Of a stretch of DNA of 64,000 bases, positions 52,832-61,679 are shown piece by piece. The stretch lies in the NCBI GenBank assembly GCA_964646205.1, contig CAZYAZ010000023.1:5193-69192 (forward strand), in the 5' to 3' direction. The number at the start of each line of letters is the position of its first letter. The stretch's first letter is position 1. The position numbers were made by a program, and so were the translations under genes. Below the pieces are notes generated by a model. It saw only the letters and a list, made by a program, of their open reading frames with translations, was not told the origin of the DNA and searched no databases. This stretch comes from UBA8437 sp964646205. GTDB taxonomy: Bacteria > Planctomycetota > Planctomycetia > Planctomycetales > Planctomycetaceae.

Positions 52832-53956
52832 TCAGAAGCCTCCGCCGGTGACCTCGCCTCCCTCGATCGTCGAGAGAGCCTGGTAGACACCGTGGTTGAT
52901 GGAATCGTTGAGAAACCGGACGGAACCGTCGCCGATCAAAAAGTGCGACCCACTGGTGTGTTCGGACTGAAACGAATACAGAGGGCGTTCGTCAGCCGAA
53001 TTGCCGAGGGCTCTTGGCAATGGGTTGATGGGAAACGGAGTTCCCACGGCACCTGTGTCATCGGGGCAGGCGGGGAGTCGGACGTCGGCGGTGACGGCGT
53101 AAGGGCCGGCGACCCAGTATGAATTGGGGACCCCGATGCCACCGGTTGGGGCGAAATAAGAGACAGCGGCCATGGCCCACGGGAATTCGACCGCAAGAGC
53201 CGGCGTCTGCCCGTTCGGGCCCTGAAATGTCAGGCGGCTTCCTGTCTTTTCTCCCATGAAAATTGTTTGAGATGTTCCGTCTCGCACATCGGCGACGCGG
53301 CACCGGCTGTTGTACCCGAATGGGCCCCGACTCTTTGCCGGCCATTGAGCCCAAAAGTGGAGGAGGCCACGTGGGCAGGCCGTGGCGGAGGTGTTGGGCA
53401 ACGCGCTGATCCGGTCGGCTCCGTGGTTGAAGGAATAGTCTGTCGGAGAACCGGCCATCCAATGAGCGGTGGTGTTCAACCCGGTTGACGTGTCGCCGCC
53501 GATGGCGGTGCCGTTTCGTGTCACCTCGGGACATATCAATAACGGTATGGCCGTCTGGTTGAGCGGCCACATGCTGTGGTCGTCCGGATCGGTCAGGCTC
53601 GAAATCCACGTTTTTTCAAAGTCGTACTGGTCATGGAGCGGCCGTTGATCAATGTGCGGAAGAAGAAGATGAAAACCGGTCCAGTGGCTCCGGTACTGGA
53701 GCCCGCCACCGGCAACGGGAGCGGGGGGATTTCCATCTTCCTGGCGGACGAAGCTTGGGGGGAACAGATCATGGACGGAATGATAATTATGGAGAGCCAA
53801 CCCGAGTTGCTTGAGACGGTTTCGACAATCCAGTGCGCGGGCGCGACTCCGGACCTGTTGTACTGCTGGCAAAAGCAGCGCCATCAGGATTGCGATGATC
53901 GCGATGACGACCAGCAGTTCGATCAACGTGAAAGCCGGTCTGCGTCGTCTGCCCAT
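52832..53956 (-). CDS. DUF1559 domain protein with prepilin-type N-terminus
   Basis: ATG 53956 (GRRRRPAFTLIELLVV) gives the usual short basic leader before the prepilin-like segment, followed by LLPAVQQVRSRARALDCRNRLKQLG. A longer start at 53992 is in frame. The C-terminal H-x9-DG signature reads SGSHFLIGDGSVRFLND. 374 residues. It is the first gene of a minus-strand unit with a TPR lipoprotein and probably the M81 and Nramp-like genes. It differs from the other DUF1559 protein here in lacking an adjacent TTR-like lipoprotein and terminator. Confidence 0.93.
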   Translation of the reverse strand: MGRRRRPAFTLIELLVVIAIIAILMALLLPAVQQVRSRARALDCRNRLKQLGLALHNYHSVHDLFPPSFVRQEDGNPPAPVAGGGLQYRSHWTGFHLLLPHIDQRPLHDQYDFEKTWISSLTDPDDHSMWPLNQTAIPLLICPEVTRNGTAIGGDTSTGLNTTAHWMAGSPTDYSFNHGADRISALPNTSATACPRGLLHFWAQWPAKSRGPFGYNSRCRVADVRDGTSQTIFMGEKTGSRLTFQGPNGQTPALAVEFPWAMAAVSYFAPTGGIGVPNSYWVAGPYAVTADVRLPACPDDTGAVGTPFPINPLPRALGNSADERPLYSFQSEHTSGSHFLIGDGSVRFLNDSINHGVYQALSTIEGGEVTGGGF

Positions 53957-54228
53957 GGCATTGACCCGTGTGAACAGCCGGAGAGAGCGCAACTGGACGG
54001 CCTCACAGTGGACGTCCGTTGGGAAATTCTATGTCACGAATAGCGGGTGTGCGCAAGTTTTTTTTGTTGTGGCGGTGACAACTGGTGGGCAATGTCGGCG
54101 ATCCTGGCAAAAGAAGCGGGAGAGGGGGCGATGGAGCGTTGGCAGGCCGAGAAAGCGTTGGTGGTGAGCCACGCGCAAGGAACTGGCGGTGAACTGCCAA
54201 ATGATGTGAACGGCCTGGATTGCCGGAA

Positions 54229-54969
54229 TCACGCAATCAGACCGTGTGTTCTGAGTAGTTGTTCGTCGGCGAGGATTTCTTGGGTGGCTCCATCGGCGCA
54301 CAGTTCGCCAGCATCGAGTACCAAGATTCGGTCGGTCAATTCGTGAACAACAGTCAAATCGTGGGTGGCCAGGATCAGCGTGCCGTCGAAGTCGGCGAGA
54401 ATGTTCGTCAAACGGCGTCGTCCGCGGGGATCCAGGTTCGCGAACGGTTCATCAAGGACAAGACAGCCCGGATGGCAGGCCAGAACACCGGCCAAGCAGG
54501 CGCGTTTCCGTTCGCCCAGGGACAGTCGGATCGTGTCCCGGTCAGCAAAGGAACCGAGTCCAACGTCGTCCAGGGCCTGTTCAACACGTTCCTGAACGTC
54601 TTGTGGATTCAGCCCGAGGTTCAGCGGTCCGAAAGCAACGTCTTGGGCGACGGTTGACCCAAAGAGTTGGTCCTCGGGGTTCTGGAACAAAAAGCCAACT
54701 CGTCTGCGGATCTGGTTTGCGTTTTTGGCGTTGGCCGGAAGCCCGTCCACGATCACAGTTGCTGTAGTCGGATCGGCGGACGCGAGGGGCGGGTCGGGGA
54801 GTAGGGCGTTGAGGTGAAGCAGCAACGTCGATTTGCCAGAGCCACTGGGCCCCAGGAGTGCCAGTCGCTCACCCGGAGTTGCGGCAAACGAAATGTCATT
54901 CAGAACAGTGCCGCCTCCGGAATAAGCGAAGGTCAAGTGTTTGAGTTGAATTGCGACTGGTGACGGCAT
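54229..54969 (-). CDS. cbiO: Cobalt/nickel ECF transporter ATP-binding protein
   Basis: The ATPase of the cobalt/nickel ECF importer carries a complete set of motifs: Walker A GPSGSGKST (residues 40-48 from ATG 54969), Q-loop FLFQNPEDQLFG, signature LSLGERKRA, Walker B CLVLDEPFANLD and switch His in ATHDL. An upstream ATG (55035) would add 22 residues and overlap cbiQ by 20 bases; I prefer 54969 because the core domain begins right there. Neither has a strong ribosome site. As in other group I ECF systems a single ATPase should form the energising homodimer under CbiQ. Confidence 0.93.
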   Translation of the reverse strand: MPSPVAIQLKHLTFAYSGGGTVLNDISFAATPGERLALLGPSGSGKSTLLLHLNALLPDPPLASADPTTATVIVDGLPANAKNANQIRRRVGFLFQNPEDQLFGSTVAQDVAFGPLNLGLNPQDVQERVEQALDDVGLGSFADRDTIRLSLGERKRACLAGVLACHPGCLVLDEPFANLDPRGRRRLTNILADFDGTLILATHDLTVVHELTDRILVLDAGELCADGATQEILADEQLLRTHGLIA

Positions 54970-55015
54970 CAGCGGAAACTTTGAGGGAAGAGAGGTTGGG
55001 TGCGAATGAAACGGG

Positions 55016-55648
55016 TCAGGGCCAAGGTCGGACATGTCCGTCCCAGCCGCGGGACAACATCGCGCGATGTATCCGGTTTGCGCGATCAAGCGAACGGATA
55101 ACCAGGGTGCCGACGAGGGCGATGCCAGTCATCCATTTTGCAATCCGGTTGGAATGACTGAGTGTTCGGGCACGGCGGGCGTTGCGTAACCGACCAGTCT
55201 CTTCCCAAAGCACAAACAGGTAGCGATGCATCATTGCCAGGCTGGCGACCACGACTGCTGGAAGATGCAAGGCCCGAAAAGTGACGAGAAGTTGATCAAA
55301 CGGTAGAACCTGGATCAGCCAGAGTCCCGCCAAAAACGAAATGACACCACGCAACATGACAGTGGCTGCGATCTGCAGCCAATGGGCGGAGAACCCTTGT
55401 GAGAGAGGGATCGAAATTGAGATCAGAAGGGCAAATGGCAGGAAAAGACAGAGGCGACGGGCGAGTGTCTGGATCCGCATGCCCGCGATGGCTAGTGCGG
55501 CCAGGGTCGTGGCAATCAAAGAACCGGCCAGCGGCCACGCCTCCCAGGTCACAGAACATCCGGCGAGAACAACGCCAAGACTGGCCGTCAGTTTCAAGAC
55601 GGCAGTCAAAGACGGTTGGGGTCGGTGTGTGGGGCCTGCGTCAGTCAC
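55016..55648 (-). CDS. cbiQ: Cobalt/nickel ECF transporter transmembrane protein
   Basis: This T-component has about five hydrophobic segments and the EcfT coupling motif near the C-terminus (RNARRARTL and, later, RAMLSRGWDG, the A-R-G type boxes that contact the ATPase). The start is GTG 55648, overlapping the stop of cbiMN by eight bases, so translation is coupled. At 210 residues it is slightly shorter than typical CbiQ (about 225-250). It links CbiM to CbiO in the membrane. Confidence 0.9.
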   Translation of the reverse strand: MTDAGPTHRPQPSLTAVLKLTASLGVVLAGCSVTWEAWPLAGSLIATTLAALAIAGMRIQTLARRLCLFLPFALLISISIPLSQGFSAHWLQIAATVMLRGVISFLAGLWLIQVLPFDQLLVTFRALHLPAVVVASLAMMHRYLFVLWEETGRLRNARRARTLSHSNRIAKWMTGIALVGTLVIRSLDRANRIHRAMLSRGWDGHVRPWP

Positions 55649-56618
55649 CGGTGATTCCTGTGTCCTCGGGCGTGTCGGGACGGAGAGGACGGCCCAGCAC
55701 CAGTGCTATCACAAAGACAACAGAAGTGCCGAGAACGCCGGAGGCGATGACACTCCAACTTTCCCAGCCGTCGCCGGAAAGCAACAGGTCATACCCCTCG
55801 AAGATCGACAGTGAACTGGGGTCCTCTGCCACAAGATTGGACCGTTCAATCGCAGTTTCGAGCCCATCTGGTGAGGTTGATGCCAGTGGTGCAAGTGCTG
55901 CGGCAACACAAAATGCGACGGCCAGGCCAAGAACGACTTTACGCCGCCAGGCGGATTCTGTGGGGATGCTCGATGGGGCCGTGTGCAACAGGTCGGGGCG
56001 GCGACTGGCAACGAAGCGGACAATCCCACCGGAAATCAGGCTTTCGCCGACACCGATCAGAGCGTGGAACAGCATCATCAGGGCGAGGAAACGCCCCGGT
56101 TGGAAATCGGGAGTGTCAGAATGAGAGATTGCGAATTCCATCGAGCAGAGAACGGCCGCCAACATCACAGTTAGCCAACTGGCCACCACGACGCCGACCA
56201 CGCGGGCACGGATGGTGTCGCCGCCGAGACGTGCTATGCCTGTCTGGATGGCGTAGCCACCCAGGGAACCTATGACCGCCATGTGCAGAATATTTGGACC
56301 CAACGCGAGCAGGCCACCATCGTTGAAAAGAAACTTCTGAACAAAAAGAACAAGAGTGATTGCCAGGCAACCGGCCCACGGTCCCAGTAAGCGTGCCGCA
56401 AGTACCCCGCCCACAAGGTGTCCCGAGGTGCCGGCCGCCACCGGGAAATTGACCATCTGGCCGGCAAAGACAAGGGCTGCAACCATTCCGGTGAGCGGGA
56501 CAGTCCTGTCGGCCAAGGAGTTCTTGAGACGGTGAATGCTGTAACCCACTGCCACGAGTGAAACACCGCCTGTCGCCAGGCAGATGGGTGTATCGAGCAG
56601 GCCGTCGGGAATATGCAT
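55641..56618 (-). CDS. cbiM: Cobalt/nickel ECF transporter substrate component, CbiM-CbiN fusion
   Basis: The absolutely conserved metal-binding N-terminus MHIPDG is present (His2), as are SGHLVGGVLAARLLGPWAG with His67 and LHMAVIGSLGGY. From about residue 225 a CbiN-like part follows: a TM (VVLGLAVAFCVAAALAPLAS), the PDGLE motif at 250-254 and a final TM (VIASGVLGTSVVFVIALVLG). The fusion explains why no separate cbiN exists. It imports Co2+ or Ni2+ for B12 or nickel enzymes; which metal cannot be told by eye. No cobalamin riboswitch is visible in the short divergent gap upstream. Confidence 0.95.
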   Translation of the reverse strand: MHIPDGLLDTPICLATGGVSLVAVGYSIHRLKNSLADRTVPLTGMVAALVFAGQMVNFPVAAGTSGHLVGGVLAARLLGPWAGCLAITLVLFVQKFLFNDGGLLALGPNILHMAVIGSLGGYAIQTGIARLGGDTIRARVVGVVVASWLTVMLAAVLCSMEFAISHSDTPDFQPGRFLALMMLFHALIGVGESLISGGIVRFVASRRPDLLHTAPSSIPTESAWRRKVVLGLAVAFCVAAALAPLASTSPDGLETAIERSNLVAEDPSSLSIFEGYDLLLSGDGWESWSVIASGVLGTSVVFVIALVLGRPLRPDTPEDTGITGD

Positions 56619-56762
56619 CGAGAGATTCCGCCGGAGAATAGCGGTGTTGGAGGAGAGGGTGGGGGGCGAGTCGCTGAGAAGGTCTCAGAACGATAGAATC
56701 CCCAATCTAATTCTCGCACCAACCCTTTGCAATCTGCTGCGATCCAGTCGCCGGGTGATCCG

Positions 56763-57950
56763 ATGAACCAGCAACTTTCCGAATGGGACCGTTGGCTCGG
56801 GTTGCGGGCAACGCCAGAGATTCTCGAGGCGGTAGCCGAAGGGGGGCTGGCGGAACTGGGCCTGCAGAACAGGTTGCGAAAACAGTTTCATGAGGACCTG
56901 GTGCGGTTGGCTTTCCAGTTGACGGACAATCGGAAGAGGGCCGCTGGACGATTTCACCGACACGAAAAGATGTGGTTTGATCGCGTGGGGCTTGAACAGG
57001 CGTCCGGTGAAGCGGTGTCGAGCCATAAGGCACTGAGGTTCACCGACGGTGTGATCTGGGATTTGTGTTGCGGTGTGGGGGGCGATGCGCTGGCCTTGGC
57101 CGCCAGGGGTGATGTCGTTGCGGTAGATCGTGATCCAGCTCGTGCTCTTTGTGCCCGCTGGAATACAGAACTTTATGGTGTCGGAAGTCGAGTGAATGTC
57201 GTTGTTGCTGATGTCTTGCGAATGAACCAGTTTCGCGGGTTGGTTCATGTTGATCCGGATCAGCGAGCCGGTGGCCACACCCGCTCTCACCGAATCGAAG
57301 ACGCCGTGCCAGGCCGAGACTATCTGGACGCGTTGACGGTCCATGCGGAGGGAGGGGCAATCAAGTTGAGTCCTGCGGCGAATTTTCTTGGAAAGTTTGC
57401 GGGCTGTGAAATTGAATTGATCAGCGTGGGTCGAGAGTGCAAGCAGGCGGTTGTCTGGTTTGGTGCACTCGCGGGCCCCCCTCCGTTGGGACAGCCGCAA
57501 CTGTTTCGTGCGACGTCGTTGCCCAGCGGGGAGACGCTGGAGGGCCATCCGCTCTCGGCACCGTTTCGCAGGGGTTCGCCAGGAGAATTTCTCCTGGACC
57601 CGGATCCAGCGGTCGTCCGTTCCGGTTTGGTTGACCGTTTGGCCGAGGTGTGCGATGGCTGGAGGTTGGATGACCGGGAGGAATACCTGTCAACAGACCG
57701 GCCTTCCCAAACGGCTTTGGCTCAATGTTTCAAGGTGGAGACCGTGACTGCCAACAAACCACGTGCGATTCGTGACGCCGCCCGTGAATTGGGTTTCGGG
57801 CCACTGGAGATCAAGTGCCGACACGTGGCGGTTGATGCCGAGGTGTTGCGTCGCAAGCTCAAGCTGGATGGCGACGTGCCGGGCGTGGTGATCGTGGCCA
57901 GGATCGATGGACGCACGCGCGCGGTGATCGCCAGGCGTGTTGTTGCCTGA
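56763..57950 (+). CDS. Class I SAM methyltransferase with THUMP-like C-terminal domain
   Basis: The methyltransferase fold is shown by IWDLCCGVGGDALALAARGDVVAVDRD (motif I at residues 100-107, acidic residue 122) and a motif IV-like HVDPDQRAGG. The C-terminal part (about 300-395: CFKVETVTANKPRAIRDAA, LGFGPLEIKCRHVAVDAEVLRR) matches the THUMP-like domain that bacterial proteins of this group carry, pointing to an RNA substrate. The target base is unknown. ATG 56763 is used; a TTG at 56727 is in frame. It is divergent from cbiMN. Confidence 0.85.
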   Translation: MNQQLSEWDRWLGLRATPEILEAVAEGGLAELGLQNRLRKQFHEDLVRLAFQLTDNRKRAAGRFHRHEKMWFDRVGLEQASGEAVSSHKALRFTDGVIWDLCCGVGGDALALAARGDVVAVDRDPARALCARWNTELYGVGSRVNVVVADVLRMNQFRGLVHVDPDQRAGGHTRSHRIEDAVPGRDYLDALTVHAEGGAIKLSPAANFLGKFAGCEIELISVGRECKQAVVWFGALAGPPPLGQPQLFRATSLPSGETLEGHPLSAPFRRGSPGEFLLDPDPAVVRSGLVDRLAEVCDGWRLDDREEYLSTDRPSQTALAQCFKVETVTANKPRAIRDAARELGFGPLEIKCRHVAVDAEVLRRKLKLDGDVPGVVIVARIDGRTRAVIARRVVA

Positions 57951-57974
57951 TTGCCGGAGAGCAACTCGGTGTGC

Positions 57975-58490
57975 TTATTCGGTTTCGCGAGGTTCGGCGA
58001 AAGCGAAGTTCACGGCAGGGACCGGGATGAGTTGAGTCGGTGTCGTGCCGCGTTGTGTCCGATACGGGATGGCGTACGCCTGAACTTTGCCTGTCGAAAG
58101 TTCGGCGACATAGAGGTAGCTTGGGGCGAATGCGGCGCCGCCTCGGCCCGATGCCTGGGCCATGCCACTCACGATTGCATAGCGAGCTGGCTTGTTGGGG
58201 TCGACGCCGAAATCCTGGGCTACCGACCGGGAATAGACCCACATGAACTTGCTGGCCGATCGGTCGAGCGCGAAGCCGCGAACGGTCCCCGTGAGGAAGT
58301 CAAGAACGAAGACTGCTTCGGTGGTGGGGCCGGTCAATGCGGTGGTGACCGAAAACTTGTCGTTCCGGTCGCTGCTATAAGCAGCGACATGTTGGCTGGG
58401 AAACGCCCAGACGAGGCCTCCCCCAACAAGAATGCCCAGGAAAAGGCAGGCCACACGGGTTTTCCAGGTGGTGAGTAGACGGTGTGGCAT
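57975..58490 (-). CDS. Conserved planctomycete exported protein, unknown function
   Basis: The 171-residue protein has an N-terminal signal or anchor (VACLFLGILVGGGLVWAF), then FSVTTALTGPTTEAVFVLDFLTG, SKFMWVYSRSVAQDFGVDP, ARYAIVSGMA and LYVAELSTGKVQAYAIPY. I recognise this as a short beta-rich family widespread in Planctomycetota, with the recurrent EAVxxLDFLTG and LYVAExxTGKVxAY blocks. No function is known to me. It converges on the methyltransferase gene 24 bases away. Confidence 0.85.
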   Translation of the reverse strand: MPHRLLTTWKTRVACLFLGILVGGGLVWAFPSQHVAAYSSDRNDKFSVTTALTGPTTEAVFVLDFLTGTVRGFALDRSASKFMWVYSRSVAQDFGVDPNKPARYAIVSGMAQASGRGGAAFAPSYLYVAELSTGKVQAYAIPYRTQRGTTPTQLIPVPAVNFAFAEPRETE

Positions 58491-58720
58491 GACTGGCTTT
58501 CCTTCTGAGCGAGTCGAGGAATGGTGGCGACACGAGCCGCCGACTTGTGTGCGCGAGTTTACCGGGTTTCATTCTCTCCGACCAGATCAGGTTGTCGTCG
58601 GCTGGCCGATGCGTTCGTTGTAATCGTGTGGTTCGACTTGTAGTCTTTGGGCGATTGGGGTTATGCAAAAACCACGTGCCAGGTCGCGATGACGACAGGT
58701 TCTGAGGGGAGTTGTGTGCG

Positions 58721-59920
58721 ATGGAGACGACGAACGGGGCGCTGGGACGAAAACTGAGGATGGGGCTGGTTGGCGGCGGTCAGGGAGCGTTTATCGGCCG
58801 GGTTCACGCCACCGCGGCAGTGCTAGACAACCGCGCTGCACTTGTTGCTGGCGCGTTGTCGTCTGATCCCGAACGGGCGAAGGCTTCGGCACCGGCTTAC
58901 GACATCAACCCGGAACGGGCTTATGGCTCTTACCAGGAGATGGTCGATCGAGAATTGGCGCTTGATCCTGATGAGCGAATTGATTTTGTCAGCGTCGCGA
59001 CCCCCAATCACACTCATTTTGATATCGCACGAACGGCCCTCGAAGCCGGCTTCAATGTGATTTGTGACAAACCGATGACATTCGACATGTCCCAGGCCGA
59101 AGCGTTGTGTGAGGCCGTTGAAGCGTCGGGGGCCGTGTTTGCGGTCACACACAATTACACCGGATATCCCCTGGTGCGGCAGGCACGCGAGATGATTCTG
59201 TCGGGCGAGCTGGGTGAAATTCAGGCGGTTCGGTCGCAGTATTTGCAGGGGTGGTTGAGGGAACGGATTGAACTGGATGGACAGAAACAGTCGGCCTGGC
59301 GGACGGATCCGGCTCAGTCGGGAGCCGCCGGTGCCTTCGGTGATATCGGGACTCACGCGTTCAACCTGGCTCGGTATATGACGGGGCTGTTGCCCGAGAG
59401 TGTGCGCGCCATCCTGGAAACGTTTGAGGAGGGGCGGGAGTTGGACGACTATGGACATGCGGTGATTCGCTTCCAGGGTGGGGCAATGGGGACGGTGACT
59501 TCCAGCCAGATTTCCCACGGTCGTGAAAATGATCTCCGTATCGAGATTGATGGCACCAGGGGGGCTTTGTCCTGGTCACAGGAAGAGCCCAACAAGATGA
59601 TGGTGCGACGCAATGGCCAGCCGCACCAACTTTACACTCGAGACCCGAATGCCCCATTCATGAATGGTCCGGGGGCTGCGGCATGTCGATTGCCGTCGGG
59701 CCATCCAGAGGCGTTCCTGGAGGCATTTGGTAACGTGTACCGGTCGGCGTTTGACGCAATTGTGGACAGGCTCACCGGCGAAGCGTTTGAGTCGCGCGAT
59801 ACGGTTTACCCAAACGTGTACGACGGTGCCGAAGGAATGTTTTTTATCCAGCAATGTGTCGCCAGCAGTTCGCAGGACGGCGCGTCGTTGCCGCTGGCCT
59901 ACGACGGTGCCCGTCGGTAG
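58721..59920 (+). CDS. Gfo/Idh/MocA-family NAD(P)-dependent oxidoreductase
   Basis: A Rossmann start, MGLVGGGQGAFIGRVH, binds NAD(P); the family catalytic/nicotinamide motif is CDKPMTF (about residue 115, a D for E variant of EKP); the C-terminal domain has GAFGDIGTHAFNLARYMTG with the conserved His. These enzymes oxidise or reduce sugars, inositols and related polyols. ATG 58721 has GAGGGGAG nine bases upstream; an in-frame TTG at 58712 is less likely. 399 residues. It is followed after 21 bases by a dicarboxylate-type symporter, so it may act on an imported substrate or be linked only by operon. Confidence 0.93.
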   Translation: METTNGALGRKLRMGLVGGGQGAFIGRVHATAAVLDNRAALVAGALSSDPERAKASAPAYDINPERAYGSYQEMVDRELALDPDERIDFVSVATPNHTHFDIARTALEAGFNVICDKPMTFDMSQAEALCEAVEASGAVFAVTHNYTGYPLVRQAREMILSGELGEIQAVRSQYLQGWLRERIELDGQKQSAWRTDPAQSGAAGAFGDIGTHAFNLARYMTGLLPESVRAILETFEEGRELDDYGHAVIRFQGGAMGTVTSSQISHGRENDLRIEIDGTRGALSWSQEEPNKMMVRRNGQPHQLYTRDPNAPFMNGPGAAACRLPSGHPEAFLEAFGNVYRSAFDAIVDRLTGEAFESRDTVYPNVYDGAEGMFFIQQCVASSSQDGASLPLAYDGARR

Positions 59921-59941
59921 CCGAATCGGAGGAACGTCGTG

Positions 59942-61501
59942 ATGCGGTGGCCCTTGCACTACCAGATTCTGGCCGCCACTGTCTTCGGCGCGGTGGTTGG
60001 GCTGGTGTTCAATCCCGGGTCGGCAAAAATGGCCGACGCGAAATTTGAACGGACGTCGCCCGGGGCAATCGTGGAATTTGATCCCGAACGTCCAGGTGAA
60101 CGTTTCCTCGAAGTAGCGGTCGCATCGGATCCGAATCTCGAGGCTTCTCAAACCGGACGTGTGTCGGAACGATCGGTGCGATTTCGTTTCGAAAAAGACG
60201 AAGTTCATGCCGTCTATTCCCGGGTTTACGACCAGGATGGCCGTTCCGTTCCGCTGGTTTCGAGAATGTCACTTGGGTCCCCCGGCGATCTGGTTGCTGG
60301 TAACGCGTGGCTCGAACCGGCGTTGACACGGTATAGCGAGAGTCCTGGTCGGTGGCTGGATGTTATTTCGAGATGGATTGGCGGGCTTTTCCTGCGGTTG
60401 CTCAAGATGGTGACCGTGCCATTGATCGCTGCGTCACTGGTTTCGGCTGTCGCCGGACTGGGAAAACACGGCCGGCTTGGCGGGTTGTTTGGGGTCACGC
60501 TGCTGTATTACCTGGCGACCAGCGTGCTTGCGATCACCACGGGGTTGGTGTTGGTGAATGTGATTTCGCCTGGTGTTGGTGCGGAACTGCCAGGGGCGGC
60601 ACGAGAAGTGGTTGGGGGCCAGGGAGAGTCACTGGTTGGCATATTTGACGGGCTGGTTGAAAAACTGGTTCCGACAAATCCCATCGAGGCTTTGGCCAAT
60701 GGCGAGTTCCTCTCGATCATTTCCTTCAGCATTCTCTTTGGAGTGTTTCTGGGTCGGGTTTCCGGTGGCGTTGGAGAAGTCCTGTTGTCCTGTGTGAATG
60801 GCGCGTTTGAGGTCATGATGGGATTGACCCAGTGGGTGATCCGGCTTGCACCTGTTGGTGTCGCCGCCTTCATGCTGTCGGCTACCGTTTCACAGGGAAG
60901 CGAAGTATTTGCAACGCTGGGCTGGTACATGTTGACAGTATTTCTGGCGTTGCTCGTACATGCCGTTGTCGTGTTGCCTTTGATTTTGAAGTTCGTGGCC
61001 AAACGGAACCCGTGGGATTACGCCAAAGCGATGTCACCGGCGCTTTTGACCGCATTCTCCACTGCGTCATCAAATGGAACATTGCCGTTGACCATGTCCG
61101 CGGTTGAAGACCGTGCCGGTGTGTCCCGTCGCGTGGGGGCATTTGTGTTGCCCCTCGGCGCCACGATCAATATGGACGGTACCGCCCTGTATGAAGCAGT
61201 CGCGGTTCTATTCATTGCACAAGCGTCATCCAATTTCGAGTTGGGGCTGGATCAACAGGTGATCGTGGCTGTCACGGCCTTGCTTGCGAGTGTCGGGGCT
61301 GCTGGAATCCCGCACGCCGGATTGGTGATGATGGCAATCGTCTTGCAAGCAGTGGGGCTACCGTTGGAGGCCCAGGGGGTGATCTTGGCCGTCGACCGAG
61401 TTTTGGATATGTGCCGAACTTCGGTGAACGTGTGGAGTGACGCCTGCGGTTGTGCCGTGGTCAACCGATGGGGCGACACGTCCCCCCCACCCTCGGACTG
61501 A
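59942..61501 (+). CDS. Dicarboxylate/amino acid:cation symporter (DAACS/GltPh fold) with large periplasmic insertion
   Basis: The transport core is complete: STASSNGTLPLTMSAVE (HP1 region), GATINMDGTALYEAVAVLF (TM7 NMDGT), GAAGIPHAGLVMM (HP2) and DRVLDMCRTSVNVWSDACG (TM8). It should import dicarboxylates or acidic amino acids with Na+ or H+. Between TM1 (ILAATVFGAVVGLVF) and TM2 there are about 115 extra residues that look soluble and beta-rich (FRFEKDEVHAVYSRVYDQDG), where typical members have a short loop. The start is ATG 59942 (GTG 59939 adjacent), after GGAGGA. 519 residues against about 420 typical. Confidence 0.92.
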   Translation: MRWPLHYQILAATVFGAVVGLVFNPGSAKMADAKFERTSPGAIVEFDPERPGERFLEVAVASDPNLEASQTGRVSERSVRFRFEKDEVHAVYSRVYDQDGRSVPLVSRMSLGSPGDLVAGNAWLEPALTRYSESPGRWLDVISRWIGGLFLRLLKMVTVPLIAASLVSAVAGLGKHGRLGGLFGVTLLYYLATSVLAITTGLVLVNVISPGVGAELPGAAREVVGGQGESLVGIFDGLVEKLVPTNPIEALANGEFLSIISFSILFGVFLGRVSGGVGEVLLSCVNGAFEVMMGLTQWVIRLAPVGVAAFMLSATVSQGSEVFATLGWYMLTVFLALLVHAVVVLPLILKFVAKRNPWDYAKAMSPALLTAFSTASSNGTLPLTMSAVEDRAGVSRRVGAFVLPLGATINMDGTALYEAVAVLFIAQASSNFELGLDQQVIVAVTALLASVGAAGIPHAGLVMMAIVLQAVGLPLEAQGVILAVDRVLDMCRTSVNVWSDACGCAVVNRWGDTSPPPSD

Positions 61502-61679
61502 CACACCTCCCCAGTCGCCCCGTCCCTTGCAGCCCGCACAATCGGTCGCGGTGCGAAGTCCCTGCGGAACGCATCTGTGATGGCCGATATTTAGTTCAGG
61601 TGTCTCGACTACTCGTAGCGGTGCGCAAAGTCCGTGAGGTGGTCGTTGTTTTCTGCAGTGTTGAGTGGAGAGATTGGCG

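Noticed and set aside
56619..56762. Cobalamin riboswitch upstream of cbiM
   Set aside because: The gap is only about 140 bases, is shared with a divergent gene, and no B12-box-like segment was found.
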